Shown here: positions 32,214-51,300 of the stretch, piece by piece
Layout of the letters: each line of letters opens with the position of its first letter
Position numbering within the stretch: the stretch's first letter is position 1
Source of the DNA: Elysia crispata
Lineage: Eukaryota > Mollusca > Gastropoda > Plakobranchidae
Length of the DNA stretch: 64,000 nt
Direction of reading: 5' to 3'
Assembly (NCBI GenBank): GCA_033675545.1
Contig: JAWDGP010001382.1
Span: forward strand, 963,501 to 1,027,500
Notes under the pieces: generated by a model
What the model saw: the letters and a program-made list of their open reading frames with translations, nothing else
What the model was told of the DNA's origin: nothing
Database searches by the model: none
Program-made: the position numbers and the translations under genes

Positions 32214-32828
32214 AAAAAAAGGAAACACCGAAAGGAAGTGTGTACTTTTATTTCGCAATCCGAAAACGTTAAACTTTTTTTTATCATTGATAAGGTCTAA
32301 TTTTGCAGAAAGTTGGCAAATTTTTCTTTGCACTTCTTGGTTTGCTTTTCTTCTCTAAAATACTGATTTCCCTTTTATAGGTCAAGAATAAAGAACAAAG
32401 GCCTTTGGTTTTTGTTTTTTTTTCTTTTGTTAATGTTAAAAGTCTGAAACAAATGAACATTGACAAAGTATTAAACATTGAATGAATTGTTGAATCAATC
32501 CTAAGAATTGCTCAAAACTGTTTGGAAAGTTTTTCACAGGTATTTACCAATCAATACGACTTTTTCAATACAGAGAGTAAACGATATTAGGCGAGCTACT
32601 CAAGAGTTCTAAAGAAATCTTCCATTGTCCATAGTCAGATTCCATTTTAAACTTGAGAGAGAAGTATGTGTAAAGAGCCTTTTCCAAGGGCTTATTTAAA
32701 GCGCCTGGCACTATCACAGTTGTTTGAATCACGGCACCTCCTTGATCGTGAGCCAAGGCCTGTAGAGTTTTGAAGCTAACCTTTTGCAGGGATTCACAAA
32801 TGCTACAGGATTAAAATGGGTTATTTTA

Positions 32829-33010
32829 GATCTTAGGGTGCTTTAACGACCCCTAGTTTTTTTCGAAGAATCTTTATACGTATAAAATCAGAGTAGGGCT
32901 GATTGGTAGAGATAGGGTTCCGCCACGAGATGGTTTGGCCAGGGATTGAATCCATGTCTTTTACGTTGCTGATCCAATGCTCTAACGACTGAGTTGACTC
33001 TGTACCTGGC
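32829..33010 (-). mobile_element. tRNA-Lys-like SINE
   Basis: On the minus strand, an A-box region CTCAGTCGTTAGAGCA (32979-32994) is followed 30-40 nt later by a B-box GGATTCAATCC (32943-32953), the internal RNA polymerase III promoter of a tRNA. The A-box side matches tRNA-Lys (CTCAGTCGGTAGAGCAT) best. The middle of the cloverleaf is degenerate, so it is not a working tRNA gene. A tRNA-unrelated body continues to about 32830 and ends with a GTCGTTAAAGCACCCTAAG-type tail. Boundaries are approximate; no target duplication was established. The SINE family was not identified. Confidence 0.65.
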
Positions 33011-33758
33011 GTACTTGTGATTTTTTTTTTTTTTACTTTTAAAACCAACCGCTGTGACTTCACCACACCCGTAACAGAAAAGTTCTTTTTGTGTCTAATC
33101 AACTATATTTTGTATCGTGATAGAGAAACAGCTTAATTTTTATGGTCTCCTTTAAAGCTTTTCGTTATTTTCTGATAAAGATAAAAAATTGAAGCGATGA
33201 ACAATCCCATTAAATTACAGACAGGGCCTATTGGAATGAGATTACTGTAGAAATAAATTTTTCGCAGCGGTCCGACCTAAAAAAAAAAAATAGAACAAAG
33301 AACTAAAAAGATTGATCCCTACATCAAGAGCCGTGATTAGAACTGAGTGGGAATCATGAGATTGCTGTAATCGATTTAAAAGGTTACTGGTACGCGAGTC
33401 AAAAAGTAAACTATGAATATGATATGATCGATCTAATCTATATATCGATTCAAATAAAGCATATCGATCTCTGATCGTTATGTAGATCTTGGTTGTGTTA
33501 ACAACGTGGTGCCAATCGAATTCCCCTTTACGATGCTTTTATAATTTTTTTTCTTTTTTTTTTTTAAAGGAATAGTCAGTTTTGTCCGACATGTTTGCAT
33601 TTCTTTTCTTTCCATCTCTTTGTTAGCCCAAAGTCACGCTTCTCTCGTTTCAAAGTTTAATAATCTTCTACCTCGTTATTTTTATTTGTGCATTTTAGTG
33701 AAAGTTGAATAAAGAGTTAGAGAAAAACACATTGAGAAAGACATTAGAGAACAGAAAA

Positions 33759-34182
<424 letters not shown>

Positions 34183-37100
34183 TCTATCATTTGTTTCTGT
34201 GCGTGTCATCTCAGACCCATTATAGCGCCGAATGTGGCACTCGTCGAGTCACTCAGTAACACTCTTACAGAAAAATTAGATGTGACAATTTAAATACACA
34301 ATACACTTGCGAATGTAATGGGTTTTGATCTTTTGAGTATTGATTTATTGGCAGCTTCTATTACAACTGCCAATATCCTCAAGGGAACAGTTTTAACCGC
34401 TATCTGGATACTGTACAGTCCGCATTGAGATTTATGGGAAAAGGTTATCCAGAAGTACTGCACCAGACTTAATCCAAACTTGAAATTTAAATAAGCGGGT
34501 GAAACTAGTTTTTCCAAAAGGTCTATTGGTCTATAAAGTGTTGCCTAAATCTTGTAAAAACTCTCCGTCTAGTCTCCTTTAAAAACAATTTTTTTTTCTT
34601 TTTTACCTTCACTCAAACTGCCTCGCATCTTTTGCCACTGCGCATACATGTATTTATTTCGTTAACAGAGTATCAAAGCTCCGCAGAACATGATTAGCGT
34701 TGGGGACATTTTTAAAAACTTTTCTTTAGAAGAGGAACTTTATCTTTTTGTGTGATGTACATTGAGTATCTGTTGTTAAAGAATATCAAGGCAAGCTTTG
34801 GAGAAGTAAGACACTGACGATGAATTTTATGAGGGACATGAGCTACATTTTTTAGAATTTATTATTTTAATTTTTATTATTATTAAAGTTGTTGTTGTTG
34901 TTATTATCGATAATACTATTATCATGATCACTGATCTTTCGTCTATAGTATTTAGTATATTATTTGGTATTGTCAACAATGTTTGTTAACCGATAGATTT
35001 TTGTTTTTCAGTATTTCAATTCGTAACTGCTTTTCGATTTCGACTCTGCGTTATTAAATTTTACACTTCGACTACAAATATGGCGTAACCAAAATGAAAG
35101 AAGGCTTTCAGTTTTAAGCGCTCTAAATAACTTATTTATCCTGGGGCATCCTCATCGGAGACACTTTTTTTGTTCATTTTTTGTGTTTCCATTCATTAAA
35201 CGGTGCGTATTAAAGACATCAAATAAAAAAAAAATAAAAATAAAACATATTATAATTGAATCCCGAGTTTGCCCACCAGCGAAGAGATAATCAACTCTGA
35301 GTTTTTGTTATTTATTTCATCGGTGACTCAGCTTACCCATCTTGAGAACATAAACAAACCCAAAGAGCTTTAATGGCGGATACCAATACGAGTACATTCT
35401 CATCCCAGAAGACTCCTGAATTCACCATCTTCACTGTCGCTGCACGTCTGGCATGCAAATGATCCGCTTAAAAAAAAAAGAAAGTAAAAAAAGAAAATGA
35501 GGGAAAAATTTGAAAACGAATCCAGAAGAGTGGGACAGGAGGTAAAGAAGAGATTCTGGATTAGCAGTTTACACGGTATCACGCGTTCCACACAGATGTG
35601 AATAGACCTGCAATTACTCGCTTCTGCCTTGATGACGACATCGGTGACGTCCAGCAGGCGATGCAATATTATTGCCTAATCAAACATGAGCTGTTTTTCC
35701 AGTTTTGAGGAATATCGATCCAGCCACGCTTTTTTTTTTTCTTTTAAGCATAACGCACATTTTTTATTCGTTCTCGTATCGATAGTTCAGTAAAGGGAGG
35801 TCATCATGACATTTAAATACCCGAAATGTTTTAAGCTCTCTTAATTTTTCCAATGCAGATGAAAGAAGTTTACGTTTCATTCAGTATCGTTTAAACAAAA
35901 AAACAAAACAAAAAAAAAAAAACAATCTCGTTTATGGAATTAACCACTGTAACGAGATCAATAAATGGCGTCAGATATGCAATATTTTAACACAATGCTT
36001 TTCAGCAAGCTGCATTAGAACCTTAGGAGAGATCAATATTTTGGACCATTTCTCTTTGAATTAGTCTTAAAGGTATATAAAGTACAGGTGTTTGAAAAAG
36101 TATTTTATGATCCTATACTCTCTGAGAATTTTTTCTCGGCATTTAGTTTAATCTTTTGTTACCTTCTGTTACAGCATAAACTGGTTGTAGATGAGAACAC
36201 TTTGACATGAATACTTAGTATTGCTATGGTGAACTTAAAAGAACACTAAAAGAAAGCTTTTCGTGAGCAATGCATGGGTTGCTGAAATAAACAAAGGATA
36301 TTTTAGCTCGTGATGTGCATAGGAGACGTATCCATCGACCTGCTTCACTCATTTCCTCTCGGCTGGCTATGACGGAAAAGGTGCTAACTGTAAAGATCGA
36401 TGCAGTCCTTTCGATCATTCCTTTCATTCAAGAAGTCGCCCACAGAGGTTATTCAGTTATAAACTTAAAAAAAAAAAAGGGGGGGACTTGTCAAGCTTGT
36501 GTCATTGCGACCGCTGTTGTACCTTTGTACCTGAAGTAAGAGCCAATGGCTCCATCAATCAGGATATGCAAATGGGAAGAGAATGAGAAACGAAAGAAAT
36601 GACATTAACTCCCATGAGGCACATTGAAAGAGCAATGAAAATTATGAATAGACGATGGATTTAACATCAAATTTTTGATCGATTAGAGATCGTGTAAACT
36701 GTCCAAGTTAATTTTTGCCCTGCATGAGAGAAGCAACCAATTGCGAAAAGTAAAAGGGCAAAAAATATAGTAACTATTAATGAGGCCTACCTCTTAAATA
36801 CTTTTACTTTTAAGCTCAACAAGTTTTTTTTTTTTTTTAATTATGTCTTTTATTGTTCATACAGACTCAGGAAATATTTGGTAATGCGACTTTTTTTTTT
36901 ACTGCGATGCACTTCCCTCAAAAATCGAATTAAAAAATCTGTCCAATTCACCAATAACTGTAAGCAAAGAAACCCTAAGTTTTAGAACGACAATCATTAA
37001 TAATTTTTTTTTCTCTTGTGAAGGGTGGGGGTGTATATGAAGAGATTGCTGCACCTAAAAACATTGACGGCACAGGAGAACTTGATTCTAATTCCATCGA

Positions 37101-37866
37101 TTTTCTTCAAAACATAGAACTCTTCCAGTATCAGCTCATAAATTATTAAAGCCAGACTCTTTGAAAAAATCGTCCCTCCCCGAGATTTTCTCACGTAATC
37201 GAATGAACTGATCAGGCAATAACGGGAACTGGTATTAGTAAGAGTTAAATACGCAATGGTTCCTCTCCCAAATTAGAATGACATAAATAAGTTCAAAGCT
37301 ATTGCTTCCAGAAAAAATCATCAGAACACCGATATAAAAATGCGAAAGAAAGTGCCATTCGCGCAAAGAGGTTTCAACCATAATGCTTTTGTTCAGTCTC
37401 ATTTCTCAATAATTACTTCTTAACAATGACGTCCTGTGAGATTTATTTCAATATTTTATGCAAGTCACAATATATTTGATAGTGAAACCATGCTTTCTTT
37501 TGCCCTAGCATTTTTTGAAAGATTTAAAAAAAAAAATAAGAACATGGAAGGAGAAAATAAGCGCGGTGGCACTGCTGGTATTACTTAAACCGGTAAAAAC
37601 TATTATTGAGTTTCTCCTTTATCTGGGGATAGTTTCACGTTACATTTTTTACATAATGTATAGAGGACCTTTGTGGTACTGCATCTTTATGTCTTGTTGA
37701 CAGATCTCCTCTTCTTTCTAGAAAGAGCCGAGCAAACTATTGTCTGATTATGTTTTATTATGATTTGTCATTTTGTCATACGTCTGTTGCGACTCGTATT
37801 CATACTGTAATTCTCACTCAATGAAGACTTTATTCCATTCGGCTCCTTATTTCATTTTTATGATAA

Positions 37867-37886
37867 AAAATAAATAAATAAATAAA
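37867..37886. repeat. (AATA)n short array
   Basis: About five AATA units. Confidence 0.8.
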
Positions 37887-37959
37887 CTATCGTGTGTTTA
37901 TTCTCTCGCTCCCTCTCTCTGTCTGTCTCCACCTGTCTGCCTGCCTGTCTCTGTCTGCC

Positions 37960-37964
<5 letters not shown>

Positions 37965-38040
<76 letters not shown>
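37965..38040. repeat. (TC)n microsatellite
   Basis: A pure TC run preceded by TGTCTGCC-type units (37917-37964). Confidence 0.95.
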
Positions 38041-38042
<2 letters not shown>

Positions 38043-38550
38043 GCTTAACTTAGTGCGGTTTTGCATCCCAGTTCGTGATCCTGGGCAACCGGTCTCTCTT
38101 GTTCCAGTTGTTAATTCTCGCCACTTTTGTCTGCTCTGTGCGAGTGCCTGATCTTATTCAGCTCGACGATTTGATGGCGTCAAAGTTAATCTTTAGGGAT
38201 ACTTTGTCACTTCGTAGGGGGCATTGATTCTTGCATTTGTGTTTATATTGCTAAGTTAAAAAGCTTATAATTAGTGTGAGCTTATCTTCATTGACGATTG
38301 TCTTAATCGCGTCGAGTAGTTGGTTCCATTTCATTGTGTCCAGACCTGTTAATGTCTGAAATTTTTAATTTGATGTACGGTATGTCTTATATGATGTTGT
38401 ACCCTCCATTCTCCCCTAATGTTCAAATTGCATCTGCTTTACTCTTGTGTGGATAAAATTCTCTTTGAACATTATGCATTCTAACAAGGCCGTTACAAAA
38501 TTAAAAAAAAAGTTTTTTGAATTTTTTGTTTTCATTTTTTTTCCTCACAG

Positions 38551-38721
38551 GAAGAGGAGTCAAGATGTGCAAACAAAGAAGACTTTAGTGGAAACTTAAA
38601 GGAAGTTCAACAAAGTGGAGAATGGTTTGGAGAATACATGTACATATATTATGGATCTCAATATTTTCTTGATATAGCCTACTGACAATTCGACTCGTGC
38701 CCACCGTGAGACAGAGCAAAA
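38551..38721 (+). promoter_or_regulatory. 5' UTR part of the tandem-CARD mRNA with upstream ORFs
   Basis: A strong polypyrimidine acceptor (TTTTTTCCTCACAG) ends at 38550, so the leader exon probably starts at 38551. Upstream ATGs lie at 38565 (7 codons, stop at 38588), 38622 (about 16 codons), 38638 (15 codons, stop at 38684) and 38651 (8 codons). All end before the main start at 38722, and an in-frame TGA at 38707 fixes that start. Such a leader is expected to dampen translation of the main frame; that effect is inferred. Confidence 0.5.
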
Positions 38722-43058
<4,337 letters not shown>

Positions 43059-43593
43059 CTGATTACATTTTCCTTATATATACTTCATACAAAGCTTATC
43101 ACATTGTTTTTGGATTTCATTTACTTCACAGAATAACGGATAAAGCTTAGAAGCTGCATGGGTAACAAACTGTGGAAACCAATTGATGTGAAATAACTAT
43201 TTCGAACGAATTATCTTAGTTAAATTATTCCTTTACATGCTACACACTAGTCTATACTTCATATTAAAAAAAAATTCTATGCTGTCTTTAGGCAAGACAA
43301 AATGAAACGGTAAGCACACCAGTACCAAAACTATCATGTCTGACGTTTATAACAGATAATTCTTAGATAGTAAGTGAGTGTTGCCCAAGAAATTGAAGTC
43401 ACTGTTACATACTTGGTTACTTGATGAGAACACCCTGATCTTGTGAGAGTATTCACCTACAAGGTATTCAAAATACCATAAGTCAATTATTATAAAACAG
43501 CATATTAAAATACATCGTTTTCATATGCTCTAAAGAAAAAAACACATGGAAAAACCCTACAAACACCTTCTAATGCTACCTGCTTGTCACTTG

Positions 43594-43599
43594 AATAAA
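43594..43599 (+). terminator. Candidate poly(A) signal of the tandem-CARD gene
   Basis: AATAAA in the context TTGAATAAATG, the first canonical hexamer noted after the stop codon, giving a 3' UTR of about 550 nt. The call rests on motif and position only. Confidence 0.4.
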
Positions 43600-43853
43600 T
43601 GATTGAAAGTCCTTTACCTATCATCTAATGAGATACTTGAGATTCAGTTGACAAAATTGTTCAAAATGTGCTTTTGAAATTTCCGCTTAACTAACACCCA
43701 ATGTTTTCAACACTAAGGTAACTGATCTGTTACATGCTGGATCTATCTCTGATTTATTAGATTCTTATTGCCATTTATGCTCCAGTGGTCATTACTTTTT
43801 TAGATGTGGGAAAAAAGGTAATTAAGAATAAACAGAAAATAAAAAAAGAATTA

Positions 43854-44042
<189 letters not shown>

Positions 44043-47000
44043 CGAGCGGGAGCAGGTGAAACTTGTTTTATCCATCTTATCTTATTCTGAATTTTTTTTA
44101 TCTAAAGCAATACTAAAAGAATTCCAATTATATTTGAGGAAAAAGTAATCTGAACAAAGCTGACAGCAAATTTAAACATAGTTTATTTGGCAAAATGAAT
44201 TATGAAAATATTTTATTCAATGCATTTATATAGTTGAATGCATGAGACACATTCACACTTGATGCAAAATAATTTTCAAGGTTGCTTTCCATCCTTGCTA
44301 TCTAAGCACAACATTTGGGCAGATTCTACAATGTAAGAACTTCTTACGAAATAATTTCTCTCATTTTCTCACAAAAAAATCTGACATATTTGGCTGCATA
44401 GCAACATAGCTGAAAGAAAATTAATCAATTACACTCCACGTGTGTCTAAACCATTTTGTGTCATTTCCAATATTTGTCACTTACTACAATGCATCAAATT
44501 TAAAAAGTGTTGGAATAAGCCTTTAAAAAAGTTTTAAGTATTTATCTTGAATTTGTAAACACAGATATCACTGATGTTTATAAGGCTGAAAACAATTGGC
44601 ATTTTTAGGAAATATCTTAATGTGCAAATTGTTTTTTTATTTATAACATGACAAATATGTGTTCATGATGATATATCCTAAACCAGTAAAACAAAGATTT
44701 TGATTACACTTGCATAAAATAATAGAAGTATCAATTACCGTTCAATTGCTTTTTGGGCATTGCATGAAATGTAACCAAGGTGTTCAGAGAAATAATACCC
44801 AAAATTAAAATGACACAGGCGTGCTTTTGAATCTTGAAAGAAATACTGATAGAATTTGTGGTATAAAAGTAGAAAGAGAGAAGCAACAAGAACAACAAAT
44901 TCATCTATGTCTCTCAAATCATGGTCAAATGCAAGGTTATTTTTCACCAGGGAGATGAAAAACTACAGGATAAAAAACTGAAGAGGTTGCCTTCAACTAC
45001 ACAAACCTAAAAAAATTACTGACAATGTTGAGATCATTTTTGTTTATCCTCTCCTGTTAAAAAAAAGCATACACACTTTTTTTAATCAGTTTCAAAGATT
45101 TTTTTGTTTCAGGAAATAAAATTTGATATTTTCCTTAGAATCCAAATATTAATATTAATGCAAAGTTCAAATAAATTAGCCAAAGGAGTTAATGCAAGTA
45201 ATGTCAGATAGCATTATAATATACTACATTATTTTTCTAAATTATTAAAGTAAAATTTTTCTAAGATCAAACATTTTTATGTTCATCGATGTACCTTTTG
45301 TGATATTCTGAACGAAAACCTACCAAACCTTCCGATGATATAGCTGATAATAAACATAGCCCTCCTGAGAAAGTCTTTGGAACCCATTACTGTTTTACTA
45401 GCACTATAAATTAAAAAAAAAAACAACAAAGGTATTGTGCAGTCATTGCTCATCCCCTTTTAGCATTTACATTGGTTTATAATGTTAATTTTATCAAAGG
45501 TAAGTCTTGAATATTTTTACGTAATGCCCTTAAAACATACCATTTTGCAGCTCATCAACAGCAGTTTACATATCACCAACTCATTTTGAATTAATGACCA
45601 AGGTAGAAAGAAAAGTCTGTGCCCTTCCCCATGGACCCAGTAAAACAGAGAATGCCTCTTCAATGTGCAGATCAGATATTTGTATCAATAAGCAATGCAA
45701 TGATGTGGCTTTAATTTACTGCAATTCTAATATGCTTTAACAAATGTTTGCTCTGGAATTCTTGACAGCAAGTTTTCTCAATCTACATCTTTAATAACTA
45801 GTTTGATTGTCCATGTGTTTTTTTAGAAATGTTAAACACACCAACTACTCTGTGAGATATTTATCTCTGTTACAACTGTGTCCCTCTAGGTATTTGTGAT
45901 CCCCATTATTCCATGAGCTGCTCTATATGATCATAAAAATTATAATTAAGTGCTCTATGTATTCTCCATCCTCATCACCATTTGTGCTATTCTACACATC
46001 TTCTATAACCCGTTCCGAATAAGATGTTTCAGCCACAGATTTTGACTTAAAAGATTGACAGCATTTGAAAATCTATTCCATTTTTTATCATTTTCTACCC
46101 ATAGTGAATCGAAAATCGAAATATATGAGTAAGATCACAGGGGATGCTGCTTTCATTAATTCACAAATATTACTATCAAAGCTGCAATTCAAATACCACA
46201 AGGGGAAGCAAGCTGGTCAGCAGGAAGACATATTTGGTTTGGTAACAGGGACAGGGATTATTGCTTAAAAATGAAACTGCATTTTAAAAAAAAAGTCAAG
46301 CTAGAAAAACGCTTTAGCGCTATAAAATGTGAGTGCAAATATGATTTTGCTTAGCAGTATGCAGGTGAGAAAGACGATTGGAGTAATAGTTATTTCTAAG
46401 AAAATATGGATTTGTCAAGTATTTTCTCACATGAGCCACTAAGAATAGAGACAAATTTGATAAAATGACATTGGCTTTTCCACATAGGCAAGTAAGTATT
46501 TTTCACAAAAAAATTATGAAGGCAAGACTGAGTCACAACCTATGAGCTGAAGCAATATTCGATGTGTAAGTATATGGCCAAATATCAATGCAACAAAAAA
46601 CAATTTTATGTAACATCCATCACAACCTGATATACATGAAGCATACATCACTCTTTCAAAAAATAGAAGGGGAAAAAAAGGGTATCACTTGCAAAACAAG
46701 AAATGCGAAGGAAAATAAATCAAGTAAAATACTAAACTGAAAGTAATGAAAGCAAAATATGACAGGCCCAGATAATTGTGATATCTTACATAATTGTATT
46801 TAAACTTTTTACTTTTTCATTTGAAATTCAAGTAATGTGATTTCTGTACTATTCTATTACTTTAATTGATTTAACAAAGTAATTTAGCATTATTCGAGCC
46901 ACTTTTAGATCTTTTTAATTTATTTCTTTTTCTTTCCAAGGTAACTGAAGGAAGAGCAAAGATAGGTAAATGAGTAAATAGAGTAGATGCCAATAATGTG

Positions 47001-48346
47001 CGCAAAATTCTTTTTGATTTGTAATTTACCTGACTCGCATGAAACTGAATAAATTATCAAAAACATACAAAATGCATACTTAATACATAGGAAAATATAT
47101 CAACCACAAATCAAACTAGTGCTCACTCAAATCAGACAAATCTATAGATAAATCTCAGAATATACAAGCAGTGTCAATGATGCTATTGCACGTCAAATAG
47201 AAATGTATTTATTCTGTAAATAACAATCATTGCAAGGTGTGCAATTAAGACTATATACACAACAGTCAAGTGAACACTCACTGACCTCTTTTGGCTGATC
47301 AAGCCACAGAATTATGGGTTGTCGTTTTTTTTAATTAATAAAAAACAACAAGGGTATCTCTCATTTGCAATGGAAACATAATAATCATATTAAGATGACA
47401 GCCAGAAAAACTTATCAATTTATTCATTTTTTAAGCACCTTTTAGGGAATTATTTTCAGACATTTAGATGCATGTAAATTTTAAAAATATTACATAATTA
47501 TTTTTTTTTACATCACAATTTAATAAAATAAAAATGGTGCACTCCGTTCCAAAGACAACCAGCATTTAGAATTGTCAGAGATTAGATCTCACCTACTGTT
47601 TGAATCAAGGGAAAAAAACACCTTGTATAGTCTTAAAATAGTTATGGTTTATTTTTAACTTTAGTTCAACCAACCATTTCAGTGTTATGAAAATTTTTTT
47701 CAGCAGCACTATGAATCAACTGCTCTCTCTTTCTACTTCAGAAAAGAGAATGGAGTCAGAGGTGCAAGAAAGGACACTTACAAGCTGGTTTTACATTCTT
47801 CTCTGGTCTGATAAGTAATTGAACTTAAATCCTGATCTGCAAGAGACTTGTGCAAGATCTGACTTTAAAATCTGCTCTAGAAAGAAAATCATACCTGCTG
47901 AATACACACTCAACCACCTTTTTCCAATGAAAGGAGAGTACAAGCAATGATTGTGCTACTTTTATTATTACATTCATGATGATGGTATAGCTTTTAGTAC
48001 CTCAACAACTAAAGAAAAAAAAAACGAACACTTTAATTTAGTTGTAACAAGACCTGTTCTTCAACAGAAAAGTTTCATTGAAATGAACAAAATTAAATCA
48101 AGCTAAGTTCCACTTCACTTGACTGATATGTGAGCAAAGTTAAATTTGAGTAACTTACAAAAATTTAAAAAAAAAGAGAGAAATTTCGTGTAACACTTGA
48201 GGACAAAAATCCTTTCTTTTTTCACTTATTGAAGAAAAATGATTCATTTCGAATCAAAACAAAAGAGTTTAACTCAATCTCTAAAATTTGTCAAACTCTG
48301 TGAAAAGCTATCTTAAGACCCTTGGCATACGATGCTGCTGCAACTA

Positions 48347-51300
48347 CTATTGCTGCGGTGACTGATGATGATTGACCTTTCCACTGCCATCCTGAACAAA
48401 TTTCACAATCTCCTGTGTTAAATCTGAAGAAAAATGAGATAGTAGAGGCTCAAGCATTGTCTTTACTGCCTCTGAAAGAGGAGAATCTCCAATATTCTGA
48501 GATCTTTGTTGTTCTGAGGAATTCGACACCTTGTGTGTAGATGAGAGACTCCCCTCATCTATACCATTAGAGTGGTGCACTGCTGCCTGTGACTGGAATG
48601 TTTTCTCGTTGGGTCCCTTTGTAGGTAATGATGAAGGTAATAATGATGCCGATGATGAAGATGTTGTTGATGATAAAAATGCTGCTGCAGATGGCTGTCT
48701 GGTCTGACATGTTGAACTTGGCTCTCTTGTGCTGAAATGAGGAAGAGTATCACTATCACTCTGAGGTGGGCTTGGGGCCTTTGAAGCCAAATCAGCCAAG
48801 ACTTTGTGGGTCTGGTGGAAAGCTGCCCCTAAGAGCGTCATGATTTGGCGCGCATTGTCATCAGTCCTTCCATCCACCTATCAGGTACAAAAGATGAAAA
48901 AAAAATTCATTGCGGTGAAAATACATAAATTTCCTGGAGGAGCTGTGATTAGATATATCTTTGTGTTTATACCAAATTTGTCATGAATGCCACATCTTCT
49001 GCATTAAAGAATCATGAATTTCGAATAGATATTGCTTTTGTTTGTGTACTATTATCTAATAGACAAATAAAAAGCAAAAACAGTAGACCTTGCGATCTTT
49101 TAAATAACTAGCTTCAAATACATTTATTTGAACAAATGACCAAATTTGTTATATTTGAACAAATGACCAAATTTGTTATATTTGAACAAATGACCAAATT
49201 TGTTATATTTGAACAATTATTTTGATTCTCTATGATTTATATCCCCCAAAGACAACGCTTTACAGTACAAAAACTGCTATAAACTATACATCATATCGAA
49301 AACAAAAGTACATTTAAACTTTCTAACAAAAAGACAACTGCATAAGGTCCAAAATCAAATGAACAAGTAGATTAACATCAGAGACTTACTTGAAGAAAGA
49401 TATCTTTAAGAGCATCAAGTTTAGATTGAAATTCATCGATCATTGCCTGGCATTGTGCTACTGAAACTGAAAGAAAGAAAAAAGGATTGTGTTACTCTTA
49501 GAAGACAATTTAACAGCTTTAAAAAAATGCAATCACCCACAATCTCTTCTGGTGTTAAAATTAAAATGTTGAATTGGAGTATCGAGAACAGTTGAAATGT
49601 ACACATCTTGGCCTATATCATAAATTGCACTAAGCATATTTCTATGATAAAAAAAAAAAACTTTGACAAAAGCTTGTTCTTAGAAGCATAAATCTTTATT
49701 CATACATTGAGGTAGTTTTTTTCTTTTTTTTTTTTTCTGAAGTCAAAGATTAAGTCTTAACACTCACAATGTTTTTTTCTTTTAAAACCTAAACGAATAA
49801 TTTACCTAGAGATGTCAATGCAGCTGTGACATAGAATTCGTGATGTCTAAACATTACTTTTAAAACTTAGAAAATTGACCTCAAGATTTTTTCCTTACTA
49901 TTAAATTAAAAGATACCAAAGTTTTACAAACGAACAATAGAACCTCTGAAAAACCACTTTGATAAAAGCAAGCCCCTTGAATAGAAAGATTCCCCATGAT
50001 TTTCTCTTTAAAAAGCTCTTTCGAAAATACGAGGGCTCTTTCATAATTAACCGAAAAATGCCTGTAAAATCCGCGTTTTTTATGCTATCAACAAAATTCT
50101 TGCACCTGTTCATACCTTGACTCGTCCTTCATTTCTCTACGTAACAGCCAAGTCTGTCAACACACTTCTACCAACGCGGCACCATGGAATAGATACCCTC
50201 TCGGAAGAAACTTCCGTCAAGGTTTTGTAGCCATTTCCGCACATGGTCAACAAGCTCTTCATCGTCATCAAAGCGCTTTCCTGCCAGCTCACGTTTCAGT
50301 GGCCCAAAGAGGTGATAATCAGATGGTGCGAGGTCTGGACTGTGTGGTGGGTGTGGCAAAATCTCCCATCCATATTTCTCTAGCCAACCTTGCGTCACTC
50401 GTGCTGTGTGGGGTGTAGCGTTGTCATGTTGCAAAATGACCCCGTTGGTCAACTGCCCTGGGCGCTTACTGCGAATGGCCCCCCTAAGCTTGTCAAGAGT
50501 TTGGCAGTACCTTGCAGCATTGATTGTTTCTCCAGGTTGTAAGGTTTCGAACAGAAGAACACCACGACTGTCCCAGAAAACAGTTCCCATTATTTTCTTT
50601 GCTGACCGCATGACTTTGAATTTCTTCGCGACAGGTGAGGATGGATGTTTCCATGTCATCGAATCTTGCTTTGTTTCTGGGGTGCAATGGTGCAACCAAG
50701 TCTCATCACCGGTGACTAAGCTGTCAAGAAAAGTCACATCGTACCCTAGAAAGTCTCCGCCGGCGTTGGCAGTATGCCCGTGAACCCTGCGTGAGTTCTT
50801 GCTTCTTCTCAAAAGTTTCCAGCAGATGTCCAATCTTTGTTCTTTATGATTGTCTGTCAATTGCTTAGGAACCCATCTTGCGCTGACTTTTCTGTAGCCA
50901 AGTTCATCAAATACAATTCTATGGGCAGAAGTTTCCGAAATTTCAAGACTGCTTGCGATTTCATGAAGTTTCAACCTCCTGTCTTGACGAATAAGCTCAT
51001 CAACTCGCTTCACATTGTCTTCTGACGTCGCAGTTATCGAACGCCCTCTCCCTTCCCTGTCTGTCAAGTCGGAATGGCCGGCTTCAAACAAATTACACCA
51101 GTGATAGACTTGTGTACGGCTTATAACATGCTCACCATATACACTCTGAAGTTCTTTATAAATTTCGGTAGGATTCAGACTTTTGGCGTTCAAAAAACGT
51201 ATGACAGCTCTGATTTCCTCCTTTGACCAAGTTTCAAGGTGGGCCGCCATCTTTAAAATCGTCTAGACATTCATTGTGCAAAATGATGCACTTCATAATT

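Noticed and set aside
32829-33010. Functional tRNA-Lys gene
   Set aside because: The anticodon arm region is degenerate and the boxes sit in a longer SINE-type unit.
50406-50783. Plus-strand 125-codon frame opposite the transposase
   Set aside because: It is the antisense shadow of the mariner transposase.
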